Program-made: the position numbers and the translations under genes
The notes under the pieces: generated by a model
What the model was told of the DNA's origin: nothing
Seen by the model: the letters and a program-made list of their open reading frames with translations, nothing else
The model's database searches: none
Part shown: in pieces, positions 34,801-45,880 of the stretch
Numbering within the stretch: the first letter of the stretch is position 1
Layout: every line of letters begins with the position of its first letter
NCBI GenBank assembly: GCA_026018925.1
Contig: JAKSZU010000008.1
Coordinates: 61,651,027-61,715,026, forward strand
Direction: 5' to 3'
Source: Tupaia tana
Lineage: Eukaryota; Chordata; Mammalia; Scandentia; Tupaiidae
DNA length: 64,000 bases

Positions 34801-35734
34801 ACTTAAGTAGCAATACTCTCCCTAAGGAAAAGAGTCATACTTGATCTGTGTTTATAGTTGTAAGAGAGTCTGTTAGAGTGTTTCACACAAGTAGCTATTC
34901 AATGAAATCTATATACATAAGAAAGAAAGAATCTGCTTCCAATGCTAAACCAGCTCTTAATTTAATATGAGACACAACTTACGTAAGTAAATATTTCATT
35001 TGAAATTTACATGTAAAAATAAATCCCATCCTAAAGGCACATACCAGCTGCTAAATTAGACTCAGGAAAGTTTTCTTGCTGCTTAAAATCCATTTGAATA
35101 AAATTGTTCTAAAGCTCTTCATAGGGTCCATAAAAATAAGGAAAGATCACAGATTGGTAGGCTCGCCAGGAGATTCTTAAAAGACTCTGGATGTATGGGG
35201 TTTGGACCAGGCTGAAAATGTTGAAATTCAAAGGTAGAGAAATGAGAAACATTGTGTAGGAATCAGCAGACCTGGGACCAGCCAGGAGAGGGTGGATGAA
35301 TGGGAATGGGGAGGTGAGGTGCAGGGTCATTCCCTAGAAAACCAGAATGAGGAAAAACAGAATAGATGAGCTGAGGGGAGACTATGAAGTCTCTCTCTCT
35401 TTTTCCTTCCCATGTTTAGATTTAGGTGATGGCAGAACATCTAAGTAAAGATGTTCCATAAACAGAAAGAAATCTGTGACTGGGGAGAATAGAAAAGGTC
35501 AGGGCAGGAGAGGAAGATCTGGAAACTGTCTGCAGAGAGGTGGGTGGTAAGTAATATTGGGGGCTCAAGCATTCCGACTTGCTCAGAGGACATGACTTGC
35601 AAGCCACAGAGGATTATAAATACATTTACTATTTTAATTGCGTTTATTTTTGAGTATTTCTTGAGCCTCCTAGGGCTTAATATAATACCAATTGGACATG
35701 CTTCGTCATTTAAAGATAGAAAATACTTGGGAGA
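34801..35734. other. Unassigned, partly old-repeat-like sequence
   Basis: The part at 35130-35590 is purine-rich and similar in style to an old mammalian repeat ('acatctaagtaaagatgttc'), but I cannot name it. Short open frames on the minus strand are not recognisable. Confidence 0.35.
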
Positions 35735-35815
35735 TTTCTGATCCAGTCCCTTCAGTTTTCAGACAGATGCTCAGAGAGGTGAAGTGACACATTTGAGGTT
35801 ATTGCGCAAATAAGT
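35735..35815 (-). repeat. MIR fragment
   Basis: 'agatgctcagagaggtgaag' then 'tgacacatttgaggtt' is the MIR core in reverse. Confidence 0.6.
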
Positions 35816-36070
35816 TTCCATTTGTTCATTCCTTCAATAAAGACAAATATGCAGATACAGATAAGTGCAAATATGGGATGAGGCAATAGTCTATATTTTC
35901 ATGCATTTCTATTTACAAATGGTAAACACATTGGTGATTATAACTTGGTTTCATGCTCATGTTAAGTTAAAAAGTGCGTATTCTAAATCCAAAGCCATAT
36001 TAATACCACAATTGGAAAATCAACGGTTTCTTACAAACATTAACATGTCTTCTTAAAACCAACAGACTGT

Positions 36071-36224
36071 GGGGCCTGCAGGTGGTGTGGTGGTTAAGGG
36101 TGCTGGACTCCCACATTGTCAACCATGGTTCGAGTCCCAGAACTGGTAGATTCCTTTCTCATTTTCTCTCTATCTCAGATCAAATTAAAATAAGTAAATA
36201 AATAAAGTTAAAAAACAAAACCAA
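36071..36224 (+). repeat. tRNA-derived SINE, short form
   Basis: A clear short form: 'ggggcctgcaggtggtgtgg', 'ggttcgagtcccagaactgg', a CT-rich stretch, 'gatcaaattaaaataagtaa'. A decayed TSD may be 'accaacagactg' and 'cccaccagtctg'. Confidence 0.92.
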
Positions 36225-36311
36225 AAAAACCCACCAGTCTGATGACGTCCCAACACATTCACATATAGAAATACTTTCTCAATTTAGTAGGAATAGCTCA
36301 GAATAATTTAT
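36225..36311. other. Short spacer
   Basis: Nothing recognised. Confidence 0.4.
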
Positions 36312-36331
36312 GGTAATAGAAAATATTTTCT

Positions 36332-36509
36332 TTTTTAAGAATTATTTCTTTAATTTTATTAATTCACTCATTTATTTTAATCTGACCAGAAAGACACATG
36401 GGGGAGGTAGAGGGAATATGAGAAAGCAAGCCCCAGGTTTGGGACTTGAACTGTGGTCATTCATATGGGAGTGTCCAGCACCTTGAACACCACGCCACTT
36501 GCTGGTCCC
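36332..36509 (-). repeat. tRNA-derived SINE, short form, long TSD
   Basis: Reverse short form: 'tcatttattttaatctgacc', 'gggacttgaactgtggtcat', 'ccacttgctggtccc'. The TSD 'ggtaatagaaaatattttct' (36312-36331) is repeated with two changes at 36510-36529. Confidence 0.93.
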
Positions 36510-36529
36510 GGTAATAGAAGATGTTTTCT

Positions 36530-37194
36530 AAATTTCAGTTTGAAGACATGAGATTCTTGATTTTTAAAGTTATTCCAACCATATCATTTGTTGACACTTT
36601 AAACTAGAGAAAAGAGGTGTACTTTCCAACTCATCTTTTATACATTTGGATAAAGTCAAAGAGAGGGAAATTCTCACAGAAAGTCTGGCATGACAATGAT
36701 CTATTGATAGGTTATCTGTTTCCAGTTACTCAATTGTTCTCTTAGTACTTACTCTACCTGCACAGATTATTCAACTAACAATCAGAAGGAAAAAGAAAAA
36801 AGGAAAGTCATTAAGTTATAAGTTTTACATTTGATTATTTTTGGTAATAGACTATGAAATTATTATAAAGCCTTTAACTGAATAATTAAAATAATGGAAA
36901 ACAGATTACCTTCTGAGCAAGTGCAGTCTATCTTTAATCATTTTTCTTGGAAAATTCTTTCATACAGTAATGCTTCCCTGAAACTTTCATATACATATAG
37001 GCTTAAATTCTATCCCTAAGGTTCATGCAAAGCAATCATAAAAGCTACTTTAGCCTGGTAATCCTTTCAACATTGAAGATGGCTACCAGGTTCCTCTGAG
37101 TTTCTCTGTCATCACTCCTATGAACTGTCCTTAGCCTCTTCCTCTCTGTTTTCTAAACAGATTTTGCTCTCATTCACTCAGGACTGTCCTTAAT
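36530..37194. other. AT-rich sequence, nothing recognised
   Basis: No gene or repeat recognised. Confidence 0.5.
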
Positions 37195-37330
37195 ATGGTA
37201 GATAGAGCATTGTGGAGAGAAAATCAGCTCAGGAGTCAGAAGATCTTTATTCCTGAATTTCTGATTCATCTTCACTAACAAACTATTTGATCTTACACAA
37301 TTTATTTAACTCCCTAAGCCTTAGTTTAGC
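37195..37330 (+). repeat. MIR SINE fossil
   Basis: 'atggtagatagagcattgtg', 'gctcaggagtcagaagatct', 'ttatttaactccctaagcct' follow MIR in sense. The next SINE interrupts it. Confidence 0.65.
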
Positions 37331-37578
37331 ATTTTTTTTTCAGAAGGTGTCTGTACCCACCAAAGAGCCAGAGAGAGAGAGAGAGAAAGTGAGCAAGCAC
37401 CCCCCATGGGGAATGGCCATATCCCAATCCTTTCTCATCCATTTTTCCCTCTCTCCAGTATTTTTTGGGTGCACATCCACACACATTCAGCATATTTCTC
37501 AAGTCACTGGTGAAATTGAACTGTGCAGTCAGCCAGATGGAATTCAGCCACCTTAACCAACATGCTACAGGCTGACCC
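37331..37578 (-). repeat. tRNA-derived SINE, older variant
   Basis: Reverse copy with 'tcagaaggtgtctgtaccca', 'gccagagagagagagagaaa' and head side 'ccttaaccaacatgctacag'. It lies in a MIR. 'cccttagtt' on both sides may be the TSD. Confidence 0.82.
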
Positions 37579-37767
37579 AACCCTTAGTTCTCTTGACTAT
37601 CAAGCTAGAAATAAGAACAACCTGAGAAGTCCATTGTGATGAATAAATAAGATCAAATATGGTACACTGGCTGGTCCAGCTCTCCTCCGACCAACATCCC
37701 TAAAAAGAGTCAGACTTTTGCAGATAAAAAGAGAAGTCTCATCATTTCTTAAATCCAGATAGCAAGT

Positions 37768-37779
37768 ATGTGTGCACGC

Positions 37780-37815
<36 letters not shown>
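37768..37815. repeat. (GT)n microsatellite with a GCGC core
   Basis: 'atgtgtgcacgcgcgtgtgt' leads into a long GT run. The alternating purine-pyrimidine order continues through the CG part. Confidence 0.92.
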
Positions 37816-37816
<1 letters not shown>

Positions 37817-38397
37817 TGTCTACTTAGCTGGAAACTAAGGAGAATTGAGAGTTCACTTAAATATTTACATGTTTCACATGTGCTTATACATACAACCTCT
37901 AAATAAGAAGATTGTGAGTACAACTTAACAAAATGTATTTTCCTTAATTGTCTCTGGCAATATATAAATGGGAAGAAATGCAAAACGAAAATAAGGAATT
38001 TTTTTCAAAAGGTAGTACAGACCCATTAAGACAGACCAGCATGGGTTATATTGCACTGTGAAATTTTATGTTCCAAATTAACCTAGCTTCATGTTGTACT
38101 TTGCATACTATTTTAATGGAGTTTTATTTTAAATATTTTATAAATGCCATATCTGTCATAATGTATTTCACTACTAGGTAACAGATTGTCAAGAAAAAAA
38201 GTGTTAGATTAAGCAAACTAAGCCCATTAAAACCTTGTGAGAGAAGTTTATTTCAGTAAGACAATAGGAACTCTTAGGTTAACTTTATATTTCTTATATG
38301 CTACACACACTCTGTATCTCCAACCCTCCTTAGGTCTCCTATCACCCAAATATAGTAGTTTCAGCCTATTTGAAAGATGGCAATGATTGCGTTGCAA
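37816..38397. other. AT-rich sequence, nothing recognised
   Basis: No gene or repeat recognised. Confidence 0.5.
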
Positions 38398-38398
38398 A

Positions 38399-38434
38399 AC
38401 ACACACACACACACACACAGACACACACACACAC
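38399..38434. repeat. (AC)n microsatellite
   Basis: AC run with one 'ag' interruption. Confidence 0.92.
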
Positions 38435-38629
38435 AATATCTTGGCATATAGAAATACTGCTAAATTTCCCTATATTTCATTGTACTCTATGAGTCATCAC
38501 AATTTATCTTGTTAACCATCTGTTCATAAGAAAGTGCTACTTTTTTTATGCATAGGACAAATAAAACATTCTTTCAGATGTAATAGAATTTCTGCTAATA
38601 TCTGCACATTTTCATATGAGAGTGTGGAA

Positions 38630-38885
38630 TTAAACATTCATCCCCTAATGTCAAAGTCCAGCCACATCTTGCTTTCAAAATCCTCTAGATTCCTACTCTG
38701 TTAAACTTGTGCCGATTACCTAACAGTATAATTAATCACTTTTTGTGTGTGTTCCCATTTTCTGCTTTGTATACTTCTATCATAGTATCTGTATAACACA
38801 AGCTCCATCTTCTTAGCTGTCTCCTTCTAGAAGACCATAAATTCTAAATGTCTTAGTCATTTCGAAGGTCTGCAACAGTATCTAC
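38630..38885 (+). repeat. Possible L2 fossil
   Basis: 'agtccagccacatcttgctt', 'tacttctatcatagtatctg' and 'tagaagaccataaattctaa' follow the order of the L2 3' region, weakly. Confidence 0.35.
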
Positions 38886-38949
38886 CTGACTCAATAGATT
38901 TCCCCCTTTCCAGAGAATATCTTTGATTTGATTATTGAGGAAAAATTTC

Positions 38950-39075
38950 TTAGTGGAGAGCTTGTGCCTGGAATTTAGAAGGCCACAGTTCCAATCCTTG
39001 CTCTACTTCTGTTATTAATCAATGTCTTTGAGAAAGTTAATTAATCTCTAGAGGCACCTAAAATACAAGGGATTG
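38950..39075 (+). repeat. MIR SINE fossil
   Basis: 'ctggaatttagaaggccaca', 'gttccaatccttgctctact' and 'gagaaagttaattaatctct' follow MIR in sense. Confidence 0.65.
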
Positions 39076-39946
39076 AGTTAAGTTGTCACTAACATTTTCT
39101 TGGATATAAATTCTGATTTTCAGAACTCAAACATCTGTGATGTACTTAATAATATAAGGAGAGTAATGAAAGATTTTTGAAAGTATAATAGCATACCATT
39201 GTAACTAAAAAGATAAGAGGATATTGAGCCATTAGTACTGTTGAAATCCTATAAATAAACACAAAATGAATTCTGGTTCAAGTGCTCTCTCAGATTTTAA
39301 GTATAGATTCAGACTATTTGGTTTTGATTTACAATGCTTGATGTCAATGACATTTAGAGTTTCCAAAAAGAGTCAATGTCCTTCCAAAATTTGTTGAAAA
39401 TGTCGCATAATATCTTCTTTGTGGGAGAAACTGGCTCAGTTGTCCATGGGTTACATGTAGATATATCATGCCTGAATCACTGGCACCAGTGCCTAATGCC
39501 AAACAAAAATCCCTAAACTATTAAATATTGAGCAAGATATTTAGCAATACCAGGAGTTTAGAAAGTACATCTTACTTTGGCTCAGGATACCTAGGGAAGA
39601 GTACAGGTTTTTAGGATTAAATTGAACCTTGAACATCAAGCTATTTCCTGCAGATGTCACAGTTCATGAGGAAAAAGAAAATCACTCACTCTTCAAGGAC
39701 ACATTTACATGCCAAATAGACCTGATCATGTTCTTCTGTTTATGTCAGTCGGTCAAAGTGTTTGTTGAACAATATTGCTGAGCATGCAAATCAGTTCAAA
39801 ATTCCAGGACCATTAGTGCTCACCCTGCTCTCAGTGGAAAAACAAAAATCACTCTATAAATGATTAAGAAGATTATCCATATGTCTATTAAGTACATTTT
39901 TTGAAGCTGTCATGGATAATGCCTAAAGGAATCTTTAAAATGGGTT
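39076..39946. other. AT-rich sequence, nothing recognised
   Basis: No gene or repeat recognised. Confidence 0.5.
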
Positions 39947-40056
39947 AAGGAACCAGCAGAAGGCATAATGAGGCATAATGGTTACAGCACTGGATTCCCA
40001 CATAGTTGACTGTGATTTGAGTCCCTGACCTGAAGTCTCAAAATTCACAGTGGGTG

Positions 40057-40324
40057 GGAACCAGCAGTTAGCGTAATGGCTATGTCGCTGGACTCCCACG
40101 TAGTCAACCACGGTTCGCGTCCTGGACCCGGTGGCTTAAAACTCACACCGGGCGCGTGTGCGTGCGTGCCCAAGATCCCGAGAGGAGAATGGAGGAGAAG
40201 GGATTGCGGCGTGATTGTCCCCTCTGATGGGTGATTTCTCACTTTCTGACTCTATGTCTCTCTCTGTCTGTCTGGCAAGCACACACGCCCTATAGTGAAA
40301 ACCTCTCAAAAAAAAAAAAAAAAA
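40057..40324 (+). repeat. Young SINE inside the older SINE, exact TSD
   Basis: Near-consensus long form with 'ggaaccagcagttagcgtaa' and 'ggttcgcgtcctggacccgg'. The TSD 'tcacagtgggtg' is exact (40045-40056, 40325-40336) and lies within the older SINE's body. Confidence 0.96.
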
Positions 40325-40413
40325 TCACAGTGGGTGCCTATGTGTGCATGCCCAAAATCCCAAGAGGAGAATGGAGGAGAAGGAATTGCAGCATGACCAT
40401 CATCCCTGGGGGG

Positions 40414-41315
40414 TGATCTAGACACAGGAACGAGAGAGGGTAGGGGTTTCCCCGCCAATGCACCAAAACATGATGCAGGAATGTATAAGTGTTGTGATCA
40501 GGCCAACATTCACAGTGAGACATGAGTTTTTGTCCCACGCTCAGGATGAATTAGAGTCGTGGACACAGAAAGTAGTTATAGCAAAGTGTGGGGGGTGGGG
40601 GTTATTAAAAAAAAAACAGAGAAAAAAAATGGAGCGCCCAAGAAGGGAGGGGTCTTGGAAGATGGGTTGTCAAGAAAGAATTGTGGTGAGGGGGTTTTTA
40701 TTTGGGTCATGAAGAGATTTGTGGGGACTTGTTTTTGGTGCGACTTGTGTATGTATCCCCTGCTGGCAGGGAGGGGCGCATGTTGGATGGTTCCAATTAT
40801 TTTCCTAATTTTGGATTGGGTACCAAGGTCAGGAGATTTTTTTGTCCCAAAGTTTGGGCCATAAAAAACGTTATCTTTGGGACCAGCAGTTAGCGTAATG
40901 GCTATGTCGCTGGACTCCCACGTAGTCGACCGCGGTTTGAGTCCCGGACCCAGTGGCTTAAAGCTCATGCAGGGTGCGTGTGCGTGCGTGCCCAAGATCC
41001 CGAGAGGAGAATGGAGGAGAAGGGATTGCGGCGTGGCCATCCCTCCTGGGGAGTTATTTCTCGCTTTCTGTCTCTCTGTCTCTCTCTGTCTGTCTGGCGA
41101 GCGCACGCGCCCTTATAGCAAAAACCTCTCCAAAAAAAAAGTTATCTTTTTCCTGAAATGTGGTGGGCCATAGAAAAAGCTTTTTTTAAGGTCTAGGTCA
41201 TGTTGCCTAGGTCAATCACTGAGCCATCACTGCCTCGATCTCAAAACTTAGCCATTTTGTAATTCCATTTTGGGCCCCTACCTTAATATTTTTAGAGTCC
41301 CTGTCTTCTACCTCA
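40414..41315. mobile_element. LTR-like insertion (about 640 bp without its SINE)
   Basis: The old SINE is interrupted between 'catccctggggg' and 'tttctcgctttc' by non-SINE sequence with TG...CA ends. After removal of the SINE at 40879-41140 it is about 640 bp, the size of a solo LTR. It is GC-richer than the region and contains 'agccattttgtaattccatt' like U5/R parts of mammalian ERV LTRs. No clean TSD is visible, and there are no viral genes. Strand and family are undetermined. Confidence 0.5.
40879..41140 (+). repeat. Young SINE inside the LTR-like insert, exact TSD
   Basis: Near-consensus long form with 'ggaccagcagttagcgtaat', 'gcggtttgagtcccgg' and 'cgagcgcacgcgccctt'. The TSD 'gttatcttt' is exact (40870-40878, 41141-41149). 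Confidence 0.96.
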
Positions 41316-41487
41316 GTTTCTCGCTTTCTATTTCTCTCTGTCTCCATCGAGCACACGTACCTTATAACAAATCTCTAAAAAACAAACCATCAATAAAAGT
41401 GGTTAAATAAAGCTGTGAAGTAGAGACACTCAGATCAACATCTGCTTATGTGTGGAGTTTCCTAAATACTTGTGGGGTTTTTTTAAG

Positions 41488-41507
41488 AAGTATTTTATTA
41501 TTTAACT

Positions 41508-41544
<37 letters not shown>

Positions 41545-41678
41545 ATTTGACCAGAGAGGGACAGAATAAGAGAGAGAGAGAGAAAGTGAGAAAGCAAGCC
41601 GTCAGGTTTGGGACTCAAGCCACGTTCGGCCATGTGGAAGTCCAGCGCCTTTAGCCACCAGGACACCTGCTAGACCCA
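41488..41678 (-). repeat. tRNA-derived SINE, short form, (TTTA)n tail
   Basis: A long (TTTA)n run, 'tttaatttgaccagagaggg', 'gggactcaagccacgttcgg' and 'acacctgctagaccc' give the short form in reverse. A small duplication 'tatttatgagttt' follows it. Confidence 0.92.
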
Positions 41679-43299
41679 TATTTATGAGTTTATTTATGAG
41701 TTTTAACAGGGGCTCTATTTAGCCTCAAGTTCAGTTATCAGTTTTATCACTACAATTATGAGAGTGGAAAATTATTTAGCCTGACCAAGCACATTAGACA
41801 ATGACTTGTAGATCAGATGATAACTAATTTAGCTTGGGAGATAAGTGTGCCTCTCTATCCTTTTCTAAATGACAGAGCAATCCAGAGACCAAATAACAAA
41901 CCAACCTCCCTCCCCCACAGTGTACCATAAAGGGGAAATTCAGCGTGCCAAATGGAGATTTAGATCAAATTAACATATCTTGAGATGTTATTCTTCTTCC
42001 CTGCAGGGATATTTCTGTCTAGACACCTAAGAAGGGTCATTAGAATCTGTGCACTTCACCCTGTTGGGGACTGACAATGCATGCTGATTTACATCTCCTA
42101 ATGACTATTTTTTATAACAGTGGTTCTCTCTGCACATACTCACTGTAGTATATTACATCACATTCCAACCACATCAGAATCCTGTCTTTTCCCTAAGCTT
42201 GTGATGCTTTGTACTATCCATTTATTTCGTTACTTAATGAATAGTATTAACTTGAGTTTTATTTCCAAAATCACAGGGTTTATTTGGATGCAAAAAGGAT
42301 AGAGAACATGGAAAAGTACAGAGAAAAACTCATTCTTATTCTCATTTTTATTCCTTGAAAATGTTTCAGAGTCTCTAGAATTCCTTCAAAAATTATAATT
42401 TTTAGTTTAATAAGTTATGTGTGATTAGCTAAAATTTTGACCAATTTTGGCAAAGTACTTTGATTTCTTAAGTATGTATTATGGACCTCCTAGAGTTTAT
42501 CCTTTTCACATTCTATTTATGCTTCTGTTATAGACAATCTGTCCACATAAGTGTCTGAGAACAACTGGAAATCAGACATCAGTAAACTTCCTATTAATTT
42601 TTGTTGAGTATCTAGCCAAAAATCCTCCTGCTATGTGCTGGGAAGAGTAATCAAAGTTAATTTCTGTTTTCAAAAACTCAAAATTTATCAGAAAGACACG
42701 TACAATGTAATTAACATATATGTAATCATATAGTGGGATGCATCAGCAGGGTTCTGAAGACAGAAGTCTGTTTTTTCCTATTTCTAAAACTCTTTCCAGC
42801 CGGCCTGGGTGGATTCACCCCACAAACATTAACAGACCATTTTGACCCATTGATAAGAGGAACTCTTCCTACATTCTGTCCCTGGCATAGTATCTTTGTA
42901 TTGTATATTAAGTCTCCTTATCTCTGTTAAAGTACATTCCTTTCTGATTTCAGCAACTTTTTTTTTCAATCACCAACCTAAAAACTGTAAAACCCACCTA
43001 TAACCTACAAGCCCCCCCTCCACACGTCCCTCCTTTTTGAGCCAGACCAACAGAAAAACATCACTAAATTCCAAACTTTGTCTCTCACTCTCAAAATCAA
43101 GTAAAAAACCCCTGTACCTGATCACCCCAAGAAAGGCATGTTTTGCCTCCTTTGTAGGCCTAGGTCACTCATATTCTTCTTTGAAAAAAAAAAAAAAAAC
43201 ACATTATTATTTCTGCAGACTTGGTTCTTTCCAGTTCAGTAGACAGTTCAATAGAAATAAATGAAAAGGCACAGATGAGATACCACATATATAATTTTT
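41679..43299. other. Unassigned sequence
   Basis: No gene supported. The part at 42770-42930 may be an L2 remnant. An A-run lies at 43184-43199. Confidence 0.4.
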
Positions 43300-43452
43300 A
43301 AAGTTTATTTATTTATTTATTTCATGGATGTACACATACTGGAGGGAGAAAGGGAGAAAAAAAGAGAGAAAAAACAGCAAACCTCAAACCTGTGTAAGTG
43401 GGATTTTTTTCACAGTGTTCTTACTTCTCTTCTGTGCCACCGTCTGACTCCA
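43300..43452 (-). repeat. Diverged short-form SINE with TSD
   Basis: (TTTA)n, 'agggagaaagggagaaaaaa', 'caaacctcaaacctgtgtaa' and 'gccaccgtctgactcc' resemble a worn short form in reverse. Flanking 'cacatatataatttttaa' and 'cacatacataattttaaa' look like a TSD and support one insertion. Confidence 0.65.
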
Positions 43453-43597
43453 ACACATACATAATTTTAAACTTTGCAATATGTTATGCATAAAAAAATA
43501 AATAAACATGTGAAATTACTATCATGTTTAACCTAACATGACCAAAATATTAGGTTTCCGAGTATATAAAATGTTTGTTAGACTTTATATTGTTTTG

Positions 43598-43869
43598 ATT
43601 TTTTTTTTTTTTTTTTTTGGAGAGGTTTTTGTTATAGGGCGCGTGCACTCGCCAGACAGACAGACAGAGACAGAGAGATAGAAAGCGAGAAATCACCCCC
43701 TAGGGGGGATGGCCACGCCGCAATACCTTCTCCTCCATTCTCCTCTTGGGATCTTGGGCACGCACGCACACGCGCCCGGCGTGAGTTTAAGCCACCGGGT
43801 CTGGGACTCGAACCACGGTCGACTACATGGGAGTCCAGCGACATAGCCATTACGCTAACTGCTGGTCCC
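43598..43869 (-). repeat. tRNA-derived SINE, long form, young, exact 17-bp TSD
   Basis: Near-consensus: T-run, 'gagaggtttttgttataggg', 'gggactcgaaccacggtcga' and 'acgctaactgctggtcc'. The TSD 'gactttatattgttttg' is exact (43581-43597, 43870-43886). Confidence 0.97.
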
Positions 43870-43889
43870 GACTTTATATTGTTTTGTAC

Positions 43890-44399
43890 TCTTTGAAGAT
43901 GTGGATTTTATATTTGCAGCACGTCTCAGTGTGGACTAGCTCCAGTTCATGTGCACAGTAGCCAGAGATGGTCAGTGGCTACCATGGCTGGACAGCACGG
44001 CAAGGTGCACACATGTTCTGAGGAAGCACAGAGCGGTAAAGAGTAATTCTCACTGGGGTTCAGGAAAACTGAACAGAATAGTGGACACTTGAGTCTGACC
44101 TACACTGGTAAGTAGGATGTTACTAGGTAAAATGGAAATAGATTTTAACCAGATGGTGAAACTCTCTATTGAATTTTGATTTTTGCCTTTTCAATTATGG
44201 CTTGGTGTTTAAGGCTGAGAATAAAAGGATTGGAGTTTTGATTTCAAAAGATAAATGATGGCAGGATAGAAAATGTATTGGAAAATAGAAAGGGTAAGAT
44301 CAAATAGACCAGACGTGTGACTGTTGCAGACAACAAGAGATGGACTTCAATATCACCTATATGCTTAAGGCTCTCAGTTTTAACCTGTGAACCCAAATC
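43890..44399. other. Unassigned sequence
   Basis: Nothing recognised. Confidence 0.45.
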
Positions 44400-44900
44400 T
44401 GACTCCTAAATTCCAGACTTGACAATGTTATTCTTGATCTCTTCACTCAGGAGGCTAATAGGCATTCTTAAAAAGACAGCAAAAACTCAACTCCTGGTCT
44501 TCCACTCAGACTCGCTCTGTGCACAGCCTTCCCTGTATCCCCTTCTTGTTTTGCTGCTCAGACTGAAGACCTCTTTGTCTTCTAGTTTCTCATACTCAGT
44601 TCCTCAGGAAATTCTGCTGACTCTACATTCAAAGCATATTCAAACTTTCTCTACTTCTATTCTACTGTTATCCTATGATCTGAGCCACTAGTTGCCCTTC
44701 ATTCTTCACTATTACGCTATTCTGCATTTTATTTTTCTGTAGCACTCCCTACCCAAATGCTGTATGTTTATTGTTGCTTATTTGTCTCATCTACCTAGAA
44801 CAACTAAATGTTAAGTCCTTGGGGACAGAGATTTGTATCTTTCAGTTCACTGATACATTTGAAGCTGTTATAGATTGCTTGACACAAACTAGGTGTCCTG
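44400..44900 (+). repeat. LINE-2 3' region
   Basis: The order is L2-like: 'gttattcttgatctcttcac', 'gaaattctgctgactctaca', 'gtagcactccctacccaaat', 'aatgttaagtccttggggac' and 'gcttgacacaaactaggtgt'. This covers the end of the reverse-transcriptase frame and the 3' UTR. The open frame at 44419-44691 is a remnant of this L2 and is not a gene. Confidence 0.7.
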
Positions 44901-45344
44901 TGAAGGGAAAATGGTAATGGTACTAAGGAGGAAGTGACTGCCATGATGAGAGCTATCACCATAATCACACTTGTTCCTGAGCACTTATTTTAGTTCTTTT
45001 TTGTAAATTTCACTTCATTTTATAATTTCTTATGCACATTTGATTGTTGAACATCTCTATGACATGCAATACAGTTTTTACAACATACATGTAGTATGTG
45101 ATAATCAAATCAAAATAATGGGAGGTGATTGGGAGGGGCTCAGGAAAAAAGCACTTACTTTAGTCCTAAGTGCTTTATATGAGCAGACACCAACATGTTG
45201 ATAGAAAACTGGAACTAGAGTATGAATTTATTTGGGTGTAGAAATGATGTATAGTCATTGAATGTTTAAAATAATAAAAAGATCCACACATGATTTGTTC
45301 ATATTACACATCTTCCATAAAAATTTTAAGTCTCCAGATAGATA
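44901..45344. other. Unassigned sequence
   Basis: AT-rich. Nothing recognised. Confidence 0.45.
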
Positions 45345-45465
45345 CGATCACTGTCCTCACTTCACAAATAAGAAACTGAAGCACAGAGTAAGTAGCTTTC
45401 CACAGATCACCCAGCTGGGAGGAGATGGGAACAGAACTAGGAACAGAAATTACCTGTCTCCTATA
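45345..45465 (-). repeat. MIR SINE fossil
   Basis: 'cttcacaaataagaaactga', 'agcacagagtaagtagcttt' and 'cagatcacccagctgggagg' are MIR in reverse and quite clear. Confidence 0.8.
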
Positions 45466-45485
45466 TGGTCTCCTCGAGCAACATA

Positions 45486-45880
45486 AAGGCAAACTGCTCA
45501 GACTCACTTGTGAGTCCTAAGCCTCAGCACACTAGCAGTGTGATTTTTTTTATTTTTATTAATTTATTTTATTTTAATTTGACTAGAGGGAGAGAGGGAG
45601 AGAGAGAGAGAGAGGAGTGAGAAAGCAAGCTGCAGGTCCAGGACTTGAACCATGGTTGACCATGTGAGAGTCCAGCACCCTTAACCCCCGCTGCACCTGC
45701 CAGTCCAGCAGTGTGACTTTGGAAAAGCAATTTCATTGTTCTGACATCAAGTTTCCCAGTTTAAAAAGATGCAAATGGCATCTACTATGTAGGGATGAGG
45801 TTTAAATGAGAAAAATATAATGAAGTGTCTAACAGTGACTAGAAGTCATACGCAATCATTATTAGTTTCACAGTATTTCA
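45486..45880 (+). repeat. MIR SINE fossil, split by a younger SINE
   Basis: The left part (45486-45543) has 'tgagtcctaagcctcagcac' and 'actagcagtgtga'. The right part (from 45707) has 'agtgtgactttggaaaagca', 'gtttcccagtttaaaaagat' and 'gaagtgtctaacagtgacta'. Joined, they follow the MIR core. Confidence 0.75.
45544..45706 (-). repeat. tRNA-derived SINE, short form, inside a MIR, exact TSD
   Basis: 'tttaatttgactagagggag', 'ggacttgaaccatggttgac', 'cacctgccagtcc' give the short form in reverse. The TSD 'agcagtgtga' is exact (45534-45543, 45707-45716). Confidence 0.95.

Larger units (their letters stand above)
39948..41382 (+). repeat. Old tRNA-derived SINE, host of a nest of insertions
   Basis: The three pieces are 39948-40056 ('aggaaccagcagaaggcata' with a duplicated 'gaggcataatg'), 40325-40413 ('gtgggtgcctatgtgtgcat' to 'catccctggggg') and 41316-41382 ('tttctcgctttctatttctc' to 'ccttataacaaatct'). 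Together they make one long-form SINE in correct order, split by a younger SINE and by an LTR-like insert. Confidence 0.88.

Noticed and set aside
40630-40652. A sequence that resembles a retroviral lysine-tRNA primer site
   Set aside because: The match needs an inserted dinucleotide and lies next to A- and G-rich low-complexity DNA. No retroviral leader or gene follows.
40576-41106. A 176-codon open frame on the minus strand
   Set aside because: Much of it is the reverse of the young SINE at 40879-41140 and the remainder is the LTR-like insert. The same SINE peptide appears, in fragments, at many other SINE copies.
44419-44691. A 90-codon open frame on the plus strand
   Set aside because: It lies in the L2 3' region and reflects the old L2 sequence.
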